Source: Streptomyces hyaluromycini (GTDB lineage: Bacteria; Actinomycetota; Actinomycetes; Streptomycetales; Streptomycetaceae). From it: a stretch of 64,000 nt of DNA. The position numbers and the translations under genes were made by a program. Below, in pieces: positions 16,960 through 25,943 of the stretch (its first letter is position 1; each line of letters opens with the position of its first letter). The stretch covers positions 558,001-622,000 of the forward strand of contig NZ_BCFL01000018.1 in assembly GCF_002217755.1 (NCBI RefSeq), in the 5' to 3' direction. The notes under the pieces were generated by a model that saw nothing but the letters and a program-made list of their open reading frames with translations, had not been told where the DNA came from and searched no databases.

Positions 16960-17631
16960 ATGGCTACCGCCAAGAAGAGCAACAACGCAGCGCGCAAGGC
17001 ACGCATAGAGGAGATGCGGCGTGCCGAGCAGGCGCGTGAGCGGCGCAACCGGATCCTGGTGATCGGCGCGAGCGTCGTGGTCGTCGCCGGTCTCGTGGTC
17101 GGCGGCGTGGTGCTCGTCAACTCGCAGTCGGGAAAGAGCGACACCGCGAGCGACGCGAAGGGCAGCTCCGGGGACTCGGGGCACTTCACCACCGGCAGTG
17201 ACGGCGTGCGGACCTGGACGGGCAAGCTCTCCCGCACCCATGTCACGGGGACCGTGAGCTACCCGATGCACCCGCCGGTCGGCGGCAACCACAACCCGGT
17301 GTGGCTCAACTGCAACGGCAACGTCTACACCAAGGCCGTGAAGGACGAGAACGCCGTGCACGCGCTCGAACACGGCGCGGTCTGGGTGACGTACACCGAC
17401 AAGGCGAAGAAGTCCGACGTGGACACGCTGGCGGCGAAGGTGAAGCAGACGCCGTACTCGCTGATGAGCCCGTACACGAACCAGACCTCGCCGATCGAGC
17501 TGACGGCGTGGGGGCACCAGCTGAGCGTGACGAGCGCGGACGACCCGAAGGTCGGCAAGTTCTTCGAGACGTACGTGCAGGGCAAGCAGACCCCGGAGCC
17601 GGGGGCCTCCTGCACCGGCGGGACGATGTGA
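16960..17631 (+). CDS. DUF3105 membrane-anchored protein
   Basis: The 223-residue protein starts MATAKKSNNAARKAR: a lysine/arginine-rich cytoplasmic head of about 28 residues, one membrane helix (ILVIGASVVVVAGLVVGGVVL), a Ser/Gly linker and an extracytoplasmic DUF3105 domain. The latter shows the family pattern YPMHPPVGGNHNPVWLNC, NAVHALEHGAVWVTY, LMSPY and LTAWGHQL. The conserved His and Cys residues could bind a metal, but no function is established. The stop is followed after one base by the GTG of a DUF305 gene, so the two are co-translated and probably act together outside the membrane. Confidence 0.88.
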   Translation: MATAKKSNNAARKARIEEMRRAEQARERRNRILVIGASVVVVAGLVVGGVVLVNSQSGKSDTASDAKGSSGDSGHFTTGSDGVRTWTGKLSRTHVTGTVSYPMHPPVGGNHNPVWLNCNGNVYTKAVKDENAVHALEHGAVWVTYTDKAKKSDVDTLAAKVKQTPYSLMSPYTNQTSPIELTAWGHQLSVTSADDPKVGKFFETYVQGKQTPEPGASCTGGTM

Positions 17632-17632
17632 C

Positions 17633-18268
17633 GTGAAGAGGCACATCGGCTGGATCGCCGGGACCGCTGCGGCGGTGCTCGTTGCCGCCGGCGCGATCAC
17701 CTACGCGGTCGCCGAGGACGGCAGCGGTGGCGGTGGGGGCCTGAGCGTTCCGAGCGCGGACGGGGCGGACGCGGGGTTCGCGCGGGACATGGCGGTCCAC
17801 CACCAGCAGGCCGTGGAGATGTCGTACATCATCCGCGACCGCACGCAGAACGTGGAGGTGCGGCGGCTCGCCTACGACATCGCGCAGACGCAGGCCAACC
17901 AGCGGGGCATGCTGCTGGGCTGGCTGGACCTGTGGGACCTGCCGAAGGTGTCGGCGAAGCCGCCGATGTCCTGGATGGGCATGGGCGACATGCCCGAGCG
18001 CGGGGACGGTTCGCTGATGCCGGGCATGGCGACCGACACCGAGCTGAAGAAGCTGGGGACCCTGAACGGCAAGCAGGCGGAGATCTTCTACCTCCAGCTG
18101 ATGACGGACCACCACAAGGGCGGCATCCACATGGCCGAGGGGTGTGTGGCCAAGTGCACCGTCACGGTGGAGAAGAGCCTCGCCCAGGGCATGGTGGACG
18201 CGCAGCAGTCGGAGCTGACGACGATGAAGCAGATGCTGAAGGAGCGGGGCGCGAAGCCGCGCGACTGA
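17633..18268 (+). CDS. DUF305 four-helix secreted/membrane-anchored protein
   Basis: The 211-residue protein begins MKRHIGWIAGTAAAVLVAAG, a signal anchor, followed by a Gly-rich linker. The DUF305 domain (ferritin-like helical bundle) has the duplicated His motifs FARDMAVHHQQAVEMS and LMTDHHKGGIHMAEGC, typical of the family and suggestive of metal binding. A methionine-rich stretch between them (MSWMGMGDM, SLMPGM) could bind copper, which is inference. The gene is coupled to the DUF3105 gene. A hairpin at 18270-18295 follows. Confidence 0.88.
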   Translation: MKRHIGWIAGTAAAVLVAAGAITYAVAEDGSGGGGGLSVPSADGADAGFARDMAVHHQQAVEMSYIIRDRTQNVEVRRLAYDIAQTQANQRGMLLGWLDLWDLPKVSAKPPMSWMGMGDMPERGDGSLMPGMATDTELKKLGTLNGKQAEIFYLQLMTDHHKGGIHMAEGCVAKCTVTVEKSLAQGMVDAQQSELTTMKQMLKERGAKPRD

Positions 18269-18269
18269 C

Positions 18270-18295
18270 CAGTCGCGGCCGAACTGCCGCGACTG
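18270..18295 (+). terminator. hairpin after the DUF3105-DUF305 pair
   Basis: CAGTCGCGG and CCGCGACTG form a perfect nine-base stem with an eight-base loop directly after the DUF305 stop codon. There is no T-run, as is common in Streptomyces terminators. Confidence 0.6.
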
Positions 18296-18581
18296 AACTG
18301 CCGTACAAGACGGGGGACTTGTCGACTTAACGGCACCGCAAGCTTTCAACAACAATCGCAACCGATCTGTAATGTTCTGCGCGCCGCCGAAAGTGGACCA
18401 AAAGCCCCTAATCAACGCCCACTTGGGACTTCCTTGGGTTTCTCATTCCCCTGGCATGAACAGTTCACCGAAAGAGTGACGTCCACCGTGTGATCCATTC
18501 ACGGGCCGTTCCGCCGCAGGCCTCCTGGTGATCACGGACGACCGACCACTCCATGCGACGAACCGCATAGCAGGGGGCAGT
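18296..18581. other. 286-bp spacer before the S53 peptidase gene
   Basis: The stretch is less GC rich than its surroundings (about 18335-18480) and probably holds the peptidase promoter. I cannot place the -35/-10 elements with confidence, and I see no gene or repeat here. Confidence 0.4.
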
Positions 18582-20543
18582 ATGAGATCCAACCGTGCCA
18601 AGGTGCGGGCCAGCGTGAGTATGGCAGCGACACTGCCGATGATCGTCGGCGCGCTCGCACTCGGCATACCCGCGGCGCACGCTGCGGACAGCCCGGCCCG
18701 TGACAGCCTGAAGGGCACCAAGCCCACCTGGGCCACGGCGAAGGCGGACAAGGGCGCCACCTCGAACAGCGCGCAGGTCAAGGCCCGCGTCTACCTGGCC
18801 GGCCAGGACGCCAAGGGCCTCGCGGCCTACGCGAAGGCGGTGTCCGACCCGAGCTCGCCGCTGTACGGCAAGTACCTCAGCGCCAAGCAGGTGCAGGCCC
18901 GCTACGGCGCCACCAAGGCCCAGGTGAAGGCCGTCAAGTCCTGGCTGACCGCGGCCGGCCTGACGGTCACCGAGGTCACGCAGCACTACGTCGCCGTCTC
19001 CGGCGACGTGGCCGCCGCCGAGAAGGCGTTCGGCACGCAGCTGCACAACTACGCCAAGGGCTCGAAGACCTACCGCGCCCCGGCGACGACGGCGACCGTG
19101 CCGTCTTCCGTCGGCAACGCCGTCCTGACCGTCACCGGCCTGGACAACGCGCCGCACAAGGCGACCCACGACGACACGCTGCCGCCCCCGGCCACCGTGT
19201 TCAAGAACTCCGGGCCGTTCTCCTCGTACTACGGCTCGAACGTCGCGACCACGCTGCCGGACGCGTACGGCACCAAGATCCCGTACGCCGTCGAGGGCTA
19301 CACCGGCAAGCAGCTGCGGGCCGCCTACGGCGCCGGCAAGTACACCGGCAAGCACGTGCGCGTCGCGATCACCGACGCGTTCGCCTCGCCGACCATCGCC
19401 TACGACGCCGGCACCTACGCCAAGGCGCACGGCGACGCCTCGTGGAAGACGAGCCAGCTGCACCAGGTGCTGCCCCCGAACTACACGAACACCGGCGCCG
19501 ACGAGTGCGACGCCTCGGGCTGGTACGGCGAGGAGACCCTCGACGTCGAGGCCGTGCACGCGGTCGCGCCGGACGCCGACGTCACGTACGTGGGCGCCGC
19601 GTCCTGCCAGGACAGCGACCTGCTGGACGCGCTCAGCAAGATCGTCGACAACCACCTCGCCGACATCGTCTCCAACTCCTGGGGCGACATCGAGGGCAAC
19701 GAGACCCCGGACGTCCAGGCCGCCTACGACCAGGTCTTCCAGCTGGGCGCGGTGCAGGGCATCGGCTTCTACTTCTCCTCCGGTGACAACGGCGACGAGG
19801 TCGCCAACACCACGGTGAAGCAGGTCGACACCCCGGCCAACTCCGCCTGGGTGACCGCGGTCGGCGGTACCTCCCTCGCCGTCGGCAAGGACGACAAGTA
19901 CCTGTGGGAGACCGGCTGGGGCACCGAGAAGGCTCTGCTGGCGGCCGACGGCAAGAGCTGGACCAACTTCCCCGGCGCGTTCACCTCGGGCGCGGGCGGC
20001 GGCACCAGCAAGACGGTCGGCGAGCCGTACTACCAGAAGGGCGTCGTCCCGGACTCCCTCGCGAAGGCCAACAGCGCCACCGGCAACCGCGTGGTCCCGG
20101 ACATCTCCGCGATCGCCGACCCCAACACCGGTTTCAAGGTCGGCCAGACGCAGACCCAGGCGGACGGCACCGAGGCGTACAGCGAGTACCGCATCGGCGG
20201 CACCTCGCTGGCCGCGCCGGTCATCGCGGCGGTCCAGGCTCTCGCCCAGGAGGCGGGCGGCGGCAAGGCGATCGGCTTCGCCAACCCGCTGATCTACTCC
20301 AAGTACGGCACGAAGGCCTACCACGACGTCACCGACAAGCCGACCGGCAAGGACCTCGCGGTCGCCCGCGTCGACTTCGCCAACGGCTTCGACGCCACCA
20401 ACGGCCTGCTGACCTCGGTCCGCAGCCTCGGCAAGGACAGCTCCCTGTCCGCGGTCAAGGGCTACGACGACGTCACCGGCGTCGGCAGCCCGGCGGCCGG
20501 CTACGTCGAGTCGTACCAGCCGAAGGCGCACCGCAAGCACTGA
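18582..20543 (+). CDS. secreted S53 (sedolisin/kumamolisin-type) serine-carboxyl peptidase
   Basis: The ATG at 18582 follows GGGGGC and gives a 653-residue precursor: a signal peptide ending near AAHAAD, a Pro-kumamolisin activation domain (SDPSSPLYGKYLSAKQV, FGTQLHNYAKGSKTYRAP), a linker and the catalytic domain. The Glu/Asp pair of the catalytic triad lies in GEETLDVEAVHAVAPDAD (Glu317, Asp321), the oxyanion Asp region in NSWGDIEGNE, and the nucleophile in GGTSLAAPVIA (Ser542). The C-terminal calcium site is YDDVTGVGSPAAGY. Such enzymes are acid-active endopeptidases or tripeptidyl peptidases released to digest proteins. An upstream ATG at 18528 would spoil the signal peptide. A strong terminator follows. 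Confidence 0.95.
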   Translation: MRSNRAKVRASVSMAATLPMIVGALALGIPAAHAADSPARDSLKGTKPTWATAKADKGATSNSAQVKARVYLAGQDAKGLAAYAKAVSDPSSPLYGKYLSAKQVQARYGATKAQVKAVKSWLTAAGLTVTEVTQHYVAVSGDVAAAEKAFGTQLHNYAKGSKTYRAPATTATVPSSVGNAVLTVTGLDNAPHKATHDDTLPPPATVFKNSGPFSSYYGSNVATTLPDAYGTKIPYAVEGYTGKQLRAAYGAGKYTGKHVRVAITDAFASPTIAYDAGTYAKAHGDASWKTSQLHQVLPPNYTNTGADECDASGWYGEETLDVEAVHAVAPDADVTYVGAASCQDSDLLDALSKIVDNHLADIVSNSWGDIEGNETPDVQAAYDQVFQLGAVQGIGFYFSSGDNGDEVANTTVKQVDTPANSAWVTAVGGTSLAVGKDDKYLWETGWGTEKALLAADGKSWTNFPGAFTSGAGGGTSKTVGEPYYQKGVVPDSLAKANSATGNRVVPDISAIADPNTGFKVGQTQTQADGTEAYSEYRIGGTSLAAPVIAAVQALAQEAGGGKAIGFANPLIYSKYGTKAYHDVTDKPTGKDLAVARVDFANGFDATNGLLTSVRSLGKDSSLSAVKGYDDVTGVGSPAAGYVESYQPKAHRKH

Positions 20544-20567
20544 TCCGCTGACGCGGTGAACCGCTGA

Positions 20568-20609
20568 GCAAAGGGGCGTGGGGTCCTGACGGACCTCACG
20601 CCCCTTTGC
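20568..20609 (+). terminator. strong hairpin terminator after the S53 peptidase gene
   Basis: GCAAAGGGGCGTG pairs with CACGCCCCTTTGC around an inner GGTCC/GGACC stem and a four-base loop, starting 25 bp after the stop codon. It also suits the convergent lipoprotein gene ending at 20675. Confidence 0.85.
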
Positions 20610-20674
20610 GTTGCGGCTGTTTGAGGGACGCGCTGGAGGGGACCTGGGTGGCTGACCGGCCTTCGGCGCACAGG

Positions 20675-21355
20675 CTAGGTCTGGGAATCCTCCCCGCACA
20701 CCAGGTCATACGCTTCCCGGAAACCCGGAGAGGTTCCCGTGTCACGGCCGCACTTGATCATGCCCTGGGTCTTCCCGTACCACGTGGTGACGGTGCCGTA
20801 GACCGGGGTCTTCTCGTTGCCGGCGCACCCTTGGACGAAGCTCGCCTCGACCACCTGCACGCCGATCACGGAGAGGTAGTCGCCGGTCTTTCCTGTCATA
20901 TCGGCAGTCCCGAAGCCCGCGGCGCCTGGCAACGGTACCGACTCGCCGTTGTGAGCAAGCGGCTTTCCACCGAGACTCATGTGCCGTTCCAGGGAGGAGA
21001 ACACCGACGCCGCGGGCACTTTCCCACTGGCCGCAACGCCGGCTGTCACCTTGCGTACGGGAATCGCATGGAAGGTGATGTCTGCCGCGCTCTCACCCTT
21101 TTTGACGCGAACCAGCTGCGAAACAGCGACCAGTTTCCCTTCGGTCCTGATCTTTCCCCAGTGGATTCGGGCGTTCTTGCACGCCCGCTCCGCCACCGAG
21201 ACGGCCGTCGACCTGGGGGACGGCGTCGCTTCGGCTTCCTTGCCCTGCGAGGACGCGGTGCACGCCGTCGCCACCAGGGCTGTTGCGGCCAGCACGGCTG
21301 CCCGCCGCAATCCGGCCGCCCTCCTGTCGGCCGCCTTTCGGCCGGGCCGTGTCAT
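20675..21355 (-). CDS. putative lipoprotein of unknown function
   Basis: The 226-residue protein begins MTRPGRKAADRRAAGLRRAA and has a lipobox, ALVATAC, so it should be a membrane-anchored lipoprotein with a short Ser/Thr/Pro linker (SQGKEAEATPSPRST). The body contains four further cysteines (ERACKNARI, QGCAGNEK, IKCGRDTG, LVCGEDSQT), possibly disulfides outside the cell. I do not recognise a domain. Its ATG overlaps by one base the stop codon of a decayed gene upstream (TGATG), implying an ancestral two-gene operon with translational coupling. Confidence 0.7.
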   Translation of the reverse strand: MTRPGRKAADRRAAGLRRAAVLAATALVATACTASSQGKEAEATPSPRSTAVSVAERACKNARIHWGKIRTEGKLVAVSQLVRVKKGESAADITFHAIPVRKVTAGVAASGKVPAASVFSSLERHMSLGGKPLAHNGESVPLPGAAGFGTADMTGKTGDYLSVIGVQVVEASFVQGCAGNEKTPVYGTVTTWYGKTQGMIKCGRDTGTSPGFREAYDLVCGEDSQT

Positions 21356-21622
21356 CAGCAGTACCCCTTCTTCACCGTTGCGGACAGTCCGTCCTGGGCG
21401 GGCTCGGTCATGTGCGTTCCCTCGCCGTGCATGGACAGCCGGACCTCGATCCCCAGTTCGCCGAAGAACTCGGATCCTATTCCGAACGGCGGGGTGGAGA
21501 AGTCCCCTCGATCAGCCGCTCGGGATCCGCACCGGCCGGGACTGCCATGCCCGTTGCCTCGCGTACCACTGCCCAGCTCGCCTCGGCTCCCGTCTGCGGG
21601 TCTCCACGAGGACGGGCGTCGG
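21355..21622 (-). pseudogene. frameshifted 3' remnant of a gene of unknown function
   Basis: On the minus strand two frames give protein-like sequence. First comes TGAEASWAVVREATGMAVPA and GADPERLIEG; then, after a shift at a run of G near 21511, DFSTPPFGIGSEFFGELGIE, VRLSMHGEGTHMTEPAQDG and LSATVKKGYC, ending in a TGA that overlaps the lipoprotein start. No start codon precedes the first part before the response-regulator gene begins. It therefore looks like the C-terminal ~85 residues of a lost partner of the lipoprotein, cut off by the two-component gene block and then frameshifted. No family recognised. Confidence 0.55.
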
Positions 21623-22282
21623 TCAGGGCCGGACCAGTCCGCTCTGGTAGGCGATGACGACGAGTTGGGTGCGGTCGCGGGCGTTGAGTTTGGTCATGGC
21701 GCGGTGGATGTGGGTGCGTACGGTCAGGGGGCTGAGGAAGAGCTCGCTCGCGATCTCGGCGTTGGACTTGCCCTGCGCTGCCTCGATCATGACTTCACGC
21801 TCCCGGCCGGTCAGGGCCGCGAGTTCGGGCGGCGGGGCCGTGACGGGGACCGGAGTGGTGAGGAATCGGGTGATCAGGGTCTGGGTGGCTTTCGGTGACA
21901 GGAGTGCCTCGCCGCCGGCCACGGTGCGGATTCCGTCGACGAGGGCCTGGGCGGAGACGTCCTTGCCGAGGAAGCCGCTGGCACCCGCGCGCAGGGCCTG
22001 GGCCACGTACTCGTCGGTCTCGAACGTGGTCAGGATGAGGATGCGGGTCGTGGACAGGGCGGGGTCGGCGCAGATCTCGGTGGTGGCGGCGAGGCCGTCG
22101 GTGCCCGGCATGCGGATGTCCATCAGGACGATGTCGGGACGGTGGCGGCGGGTGAGCGCGACCGCTTCGGCGCCGTCGGCCGCCTCGCCGATGACCTCCA
22201 TGTCGGGGACCTCGCCGATGAGGATGCGGAAGGTCATGCGCAGGAGCTGCTGGTCGTCGGCGAGGAGGATGCGAGTCGTCAT
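21623..22282 (-). CDS. NarL/FixJ-type response regulator
   Basis: The 219-residue protein from MTTRILLADDQQLLRMTF has a receiver domain with acidic pair Asp9/Asp10, phosphorylation site Asp55 in IVLMDIRMPG, Thr in ILILTTFETDEY and Lys in GFLGKD. A C-terminal LuxR-type helix-turn-helix (LTGREREVMIEAAQGKSNAE, SPLTVRTHIHRAMTKLNARD) follows. It pairs with the histidine kinase just upstream, and both probably control the MMPL exporter gene at the head of the cluster. The ATG at 22282 is the natural start of the receiver fold, although the frame is open further upstream through repeat DNA. Confidence 0.94.
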   Translation of the reverse strand: MTTRILLADDQQLLRMTFRILIGEVPDMEVIGEAADGAEAVALTRRHRPDIVLMDIRMPGTDGLAATTEICADPALSTTRILILTTFETDEYVAQALRAGASGFLGKDVSAQALVDGIRTVAGGEALLSPKATQTLITRFLTTPVPVTAPPPELAALTGREREVMIEAAQGKSNAEIASELFLSPLTVRTHIHRAMTKLNARDRTQLVVIAYQSGLVRP

Positions 22283-22298
22283 CGGGCCTGTCTTCGCG

Positions 22299-22354
22299 GA
22301 TGAGGGGGCACGGATGAGGGGGCATGGATGAGGGGGCACGAACGAGGGGGCCGG
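22299..22354. repeat. four tandem 14-bp repeats between kinase and regulator genes
   Basis: Four adjacent copies of GATGAGGGGGCACG (the last one more diverged) fill the 73-bp gap between the kinase stop and the response-regulator start, in the 5' leader of the regulator gene. Confidence 0.85.
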
Positions 22355-22355
22355 G

Positions 22356-23537
22356 TCAGGGCAGGATCGGCAGGTCGGCGGTGACGCTGAAGCCCCCGTC
22401 CGGCTGGCGTCCGGCGGTGAAGCTGCCGCCGGCCGAGTGCGCGCGCTCACGCATGCCGATGAGTCCGAAGCCGTCACCGTCGGGGGTGCGGGAGGGGGCG
22501 ACGGAGAGCCGTCCGGGCGTGTTGGCGACCGTGATCGTCAGCCGTTCGTGCCCGTAGCCGAGCCGGACGTGCGCGGTGCCGCCGGGGGCGTGCTTGGTGA
22601 TGTTGGTGAGGGCCTCCTGCACGATGCGGTACGCGCTGAGATCCACACCGGGTGAGAGCTGCTGCTCCTTGCCCTCGGTGACGACCTGGACATCGAGGCC
22701 GGCCGATGTGAACGACTCGATCAGGTCCGGGAGTTGGGCCAGGCCGGGGGCCGGTTCGAGGAAGTCGGGGTCGTCGGGCCGGCGCAGCAGGCCGACGGTG
22801 GCCTTGAGTTCGCGCAGCGCCGAGGAGGTGGTGGCGGCGAGCTGGTTCACCATGGGGGCGACCTTGTGGGGGCTGGTCCGGGCGAGGAAGGTGAGGGTGC
22901 CGGCCTGGGCGTTGGCCAGGGCGAGGTGGTGGGCGACGACGTCGTGGAGCTCACGGGCGATGCGGACACGTTCGTCCGCCACCCGGTGCCTGGCCTCTTC
23001 CTCGCGGGTCCGTTCGGCGTACGCGGCACGGGTCTCGACCGCTTCGAGGTAGGCGTTGCGCATGCGGGCGGCGGAACCCAGGGCCACCGGCAGCAGCAGG
23101 CACAGGATCGGATTGACGGTGGCCAGCGGCCAGGGGCGGCCGCCGCGGTCACCGAAGAGGGTGGACAGCACGATCATCGCCGTCACCGGGAGGCAGAAGC
23201 GGTAGACCGTCCTGGGCGCGACACGGGCGGCGATCCCGTACAGGGCGACCAGGACGGGGGCCAGGAGCATCGGGGTGAGGAGATAGCCCACCGCGCCGGC
23301 GGCGCCGGCGCACACGGCGGTGCCGAGTACGACCCCGTACGGGTGACGGCGCCGCCACAGCACGGCGACGGAGGCCACCGCCGCGAGCGGCAGAGCGGAC
23401 CACCAGCCGAGACCGTCGGCGTAGGACTTGCTGCTGTAGTACGCCACCGGCCCGGACAGGACGAACAGCACCACGACGAGCACCGTGTCGAGGAGACGGC
23501 GGTGTCGGCGGGAAAAGTGCTGCCAGCGGGTGGTCAT
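22356..23537 (-). CDS. HisKA_3-type sensor histidine kinase
   Basis: The 393-residue protein begins MTTRWQHFSRRHRRLLDTVL and has about five membrane helices in residues 15-155. A coiled linker is followed by a HisKA_3 dimerisation motif, RVRIARELHDVVAHHLAL (His198). The HATPase domain includes LSAYRIVQEALTNITKHAPG and DGDGFGLIGMRERAHSAGG. This is the NarX/DesK-like intramembrane-sensing class. Gene order MMPL exporter, kinase, regulator on one strand suggests the kinase senses a membrane-active compound and induces the exporter. Kinase and regulator are separated only by 14-bp repeats. Confidence 0.94.
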   Translation of the reverse strand: MTTRWQHFSRRHRRLLDTVLVVVLFVLSGPVAYYSSKSYADGLGWWSALPLAAVASVAVLWRRRHPYGVVLGTAVCAGAAGAVGYLLTPMLLAPVLVALYGIAARVAPRTVYRFCLPVTAMIVLSTLFGDRGGRPWPLATVNPILCLLLPVALGSAARMRNAYLEAVETRAAYAERTREEEARHRVADERVRIARELHDVVAHHLALANAQAGTLTFLARTSPHKVAPMVNQLAATTSSALRELKATVGLLRRPDDPDFLEPAPGLAQLPDLIESFTSAGLDVQVVTEGKEQQLSPGVDLSAYRIVQEALTNITKHAPGGTAHVRLGYGHERLTITVANTPGRLSVAPSRTPDGDGFGLIGMRERAHSAGGSFTAGRQPDGGFSVTADLPILP

Positions 23538-23647
23538 CGACGCTTGCTCCGGCGAGGTGGGCGTGAAGCCATCCTGCCAAACGACCGCGATCGGTGAGGC
23601 GGGGCGGCCGCCGTGCCGGAGGCCGCCCCGGCCCCGTAGAGCCTGGA

Positions 23648-25858
23648 TCAACGGGGTACCGCTTCCGCGACCGGCGCGGGTTCCGTCTCGGCGGCGGGCG
23701 TACGGCTCAGGGACTCGCCCTCGATGTCGACGCGGGGCAGCCACCGGGCGAGCCGGGCCGGAAGCCACCAGGCCCGCTCGCCCAGCAGGGCCATGACCGC
23801 GGGGACCAGCGCCATCCGCACGACGAGGGCGTCGAAGAGGACGGCGACGGCCAGGCTGAATCCGATCATCTTGATCAGGGCGAGGCCGGCGCCGACGAAG
23901 CCGGAGAACACGGCGATCATGATGAGTGCGGCGGCGACCACGACCCGCGCGCTGTGCCGGAAGCCGGTGACGACGGCCTCGGCGGGCCGCTCGCCGTGGG
24001 TGTACGCCTCGCGCATCCGGGAGACCAGGAACACCTCGTAGTCCATGGCCAGGCCGAAGACGATGCCCACCATCATGATCGGCATGGTGCTCATCACCGG
24101 GCCGGTCTGCTGCAGGCCGATCAGGTCGGCGAGCCGACCCCACTGGAAGACCGCCACCACCGCGCCGAGCGCGGACAGCACGGACAGCAGGAACCCGAAG
24201 GCGGCCTTGACCGGGACCAGCACGGACCGGAAGACGACCAGCAGCAGGAGGAAGGCCAGGCCGACCACGACCGCCAGGTAGGGCACCAGGGCGCTCTGCA
24301 TCTTGTCGGCGACGTCGATGTTGATCGCCGTGGTGCCCGAGACGAGGAAGGTCGCGCCGGTCTCGGCCGTCACCGCCGGCCGTTCGGCGCGGATGGTGCG
24401 GACCAGGTCCTTGGTCTTCTCGTCGGTGGGCGCGGTGGAGGCGGTCGCCGTGAAGATCGCGGTGTTGCCCGCCGGGTTGAAGACGGGCGGAGTGACGGAG
24501 ACGACGCCCTTGGTCGCGGAGATCGTCTCGGCCACGCTCTTCGCGGCGCTCCTGGGGTTCTTCGCGCCCTTGGCGTCCACCACGACGGTGAAGGGGCCGT
24601 TGAAGCCGGGGCCGAAGCCGTCGGCGAGTTCGTCATAGGCCCGTCGTTCGGTGGTCGCGGTGGACTTGGACTCGTCACCGGGCATGCCGAGCCGCAGGTC
24701 GAGGACCGGCAGCGCCACGACTCCGAGGCCGATGACCGAGGCGAGCAGCACCGGCACCGGCCGGCGCTGTACGAACCGTGCCCACCGGGTGCCCGCGTTG
24801 TCCCCGGTACGGGCGCCGCTGTCGCGGCCCTTGCGGATACGGCGGGGCAGGACCGCGTTCGGCAGGATGCCCAGCAGGGCGGGTACGAGGGTGAGGGCGA
24901 CCAGGACGGCGACGACGACGGCTCCGGCGGCGGACAGGCCCATCTTGGTGAGCGTCGGCACGCCGACCACGGACAGTCCGGCCAGGGCGATGACGACGGT
25001 CAGGCCGGCGAAGACCACCGCCGAGCCGGCGGTGCCCACGGCGCGGCCGGCGGCCTCCTGCGGGCTGTGCCCGTGGCCGCGTTCCTCGCGGTAACGGGAG
25101 ACGACGAACAGGGCGTAGTCGATGCCGACGGCCAGGCCCAGCATGGAGGCGAGGCTGCTGCTCGTGGTCGACAGCCCGAGCGTCGAGCCGAGCGCCATGA
25201 TCGACACGGTGCTGATGCCCACCCCGAGTACGGCGGTCAGCAGCGGCAGCCCGGCCGCGGCGAGGGAACCGAAGGTCACCAGCAGGACGACGGCCGCGAT
25301 GACGACGCCGATCAGCTCACCGGACCCGCCGGCGGCAGCGTCGTCGGCGAGGACCGGCCCGCCCACATCCACGGTCAGCCCGGCGTGCCGGGCTTCGTCG
25401 ACCGCCTTCCGGAGGTTGTCCTTGGTGGCGTCGGTGAGGTCCTTGGACGCGGCCTTGTAGGTGACCGTCGCAAACGCCGTGGAGGCGGCCTTGTCGACCG
25501 TGCCGGCGCGGAAGGGGTCCACGGCGGCCCGGACCTGGCTGCTGTCGGCTGCCTCGCCGACCAGCTTCTCGATCACCGCCCGGTTGGCGGCGGAGGTCAG
25601 CTTCTGCCCGCTCGGTGCGACGAAGACGATGCGCGCCGTCGCCTGGTTCGGGCTCTGCGAGGCGCCCGGGAACCGCTTCTGCAGCAGGTCGTAGGCGCGC
25701 TGCGACTCGATTCCCGGCATGGAGCCGGTGTCGTCGGGGGGCGAGGCCGCCTGGGTCGAGGCGAAACCGAGGGCACCGAGCAGCACCACCCAGAGCAGGG
25801 CGACGTACCAGCGCCGCCGGAAGGCCGTACGGCCCGTGCGGTAGAGGAAAACAGCCAC
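23648..25858 (-). CDS. MMPL/RND-family exporter
   Basis: About 736 residues with the MmpL layout: N-terminal helix (WYVALLWVVLLGALGFAST), a periplasmic-type domain, a block of five helices with LASMLGLAVGIDYALFVVSRYRE, a second external domain, and a second helix block with MVGIVFGLAMDYEVFLVSRMRE. The GIDYALF and AMDYEVF motifs carry the Asp-Tyr pairs used for proton coupling. MMPL proteins export lipids or drugs. The GTG at 25858 is preferred since GGAGA lies eight bases upstream; a GTG at 25873 has no such site. It heads the cluster with the two-component system, which it probably depends on for expression. Confidence 0.9.
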   Translation of the reverse strand: MAVFLYRTGRTAFRRRWYVALLWVVLLGALGFASTQAASPPDDTGSMPGIESQRAYDLLQKRFPGASQSPNQATARIVFVAPSGQKLTSAANRAVIEKLVGEAADSSQVRAAVDPFRAGTVDKAASTAFATVTYKAASKDLTDATKDNLRKAVDEARHAGLTVDVGGPVLADDAAAGGSGELIGVVIAAVVLLVTFGSLAAAGLPLLTAVLGVGISTVSIMALGSTLGLSTTSSSLASMLGLAVGIDYALFVVSRYREERGHGHSPQEAAGRAVGTAGSAVVFAGLTVVIALAGLSVVGVPTLTKMGLSAAGAVVVAVLVALTLVPALLGILPNAVLPRRIRKGRDSGARTGDNAGTRWARFVQRRPVPVLLASVIGLGVVALPVLDLRLGMPGDESKSTATTERRAYDELADGFGPGFNGPFTVVVDAKGAKNPRSAAKSVAETISATKGVVSVTPPVFNPAGNTAIFTATASTAPTDEKTKDLVRTIRAERPAVTAETGATFLVSGTTAINIDVADKMQSALVPYLAVVVGLAFLLLLVVFRSVLVPVKAAFGFLLSVLSALGAVVAVFQWGRLADLIGLQQTGPVMSTMPIMMVGIVFGLAMDYEVFLVSRMREAYTHGERPAEAVVTGFRHSARVVVAAALIMIAVFSGFVGAGLALIKMIGFSLAVAVLFDALVVRMALVPAVMALLGERAWWLPARLARWLPRVDIEGESLSRTPAAETEPAPVAEAVPR

Positions 25859-25943
25859 GGAGCGGATCTCCACATCAGAATCGGGAACGCACCCATGCTG
25901 CGAAGCCGGAGCCCCGGCCGTCGTCGTGCCGACGCCGACAGCT

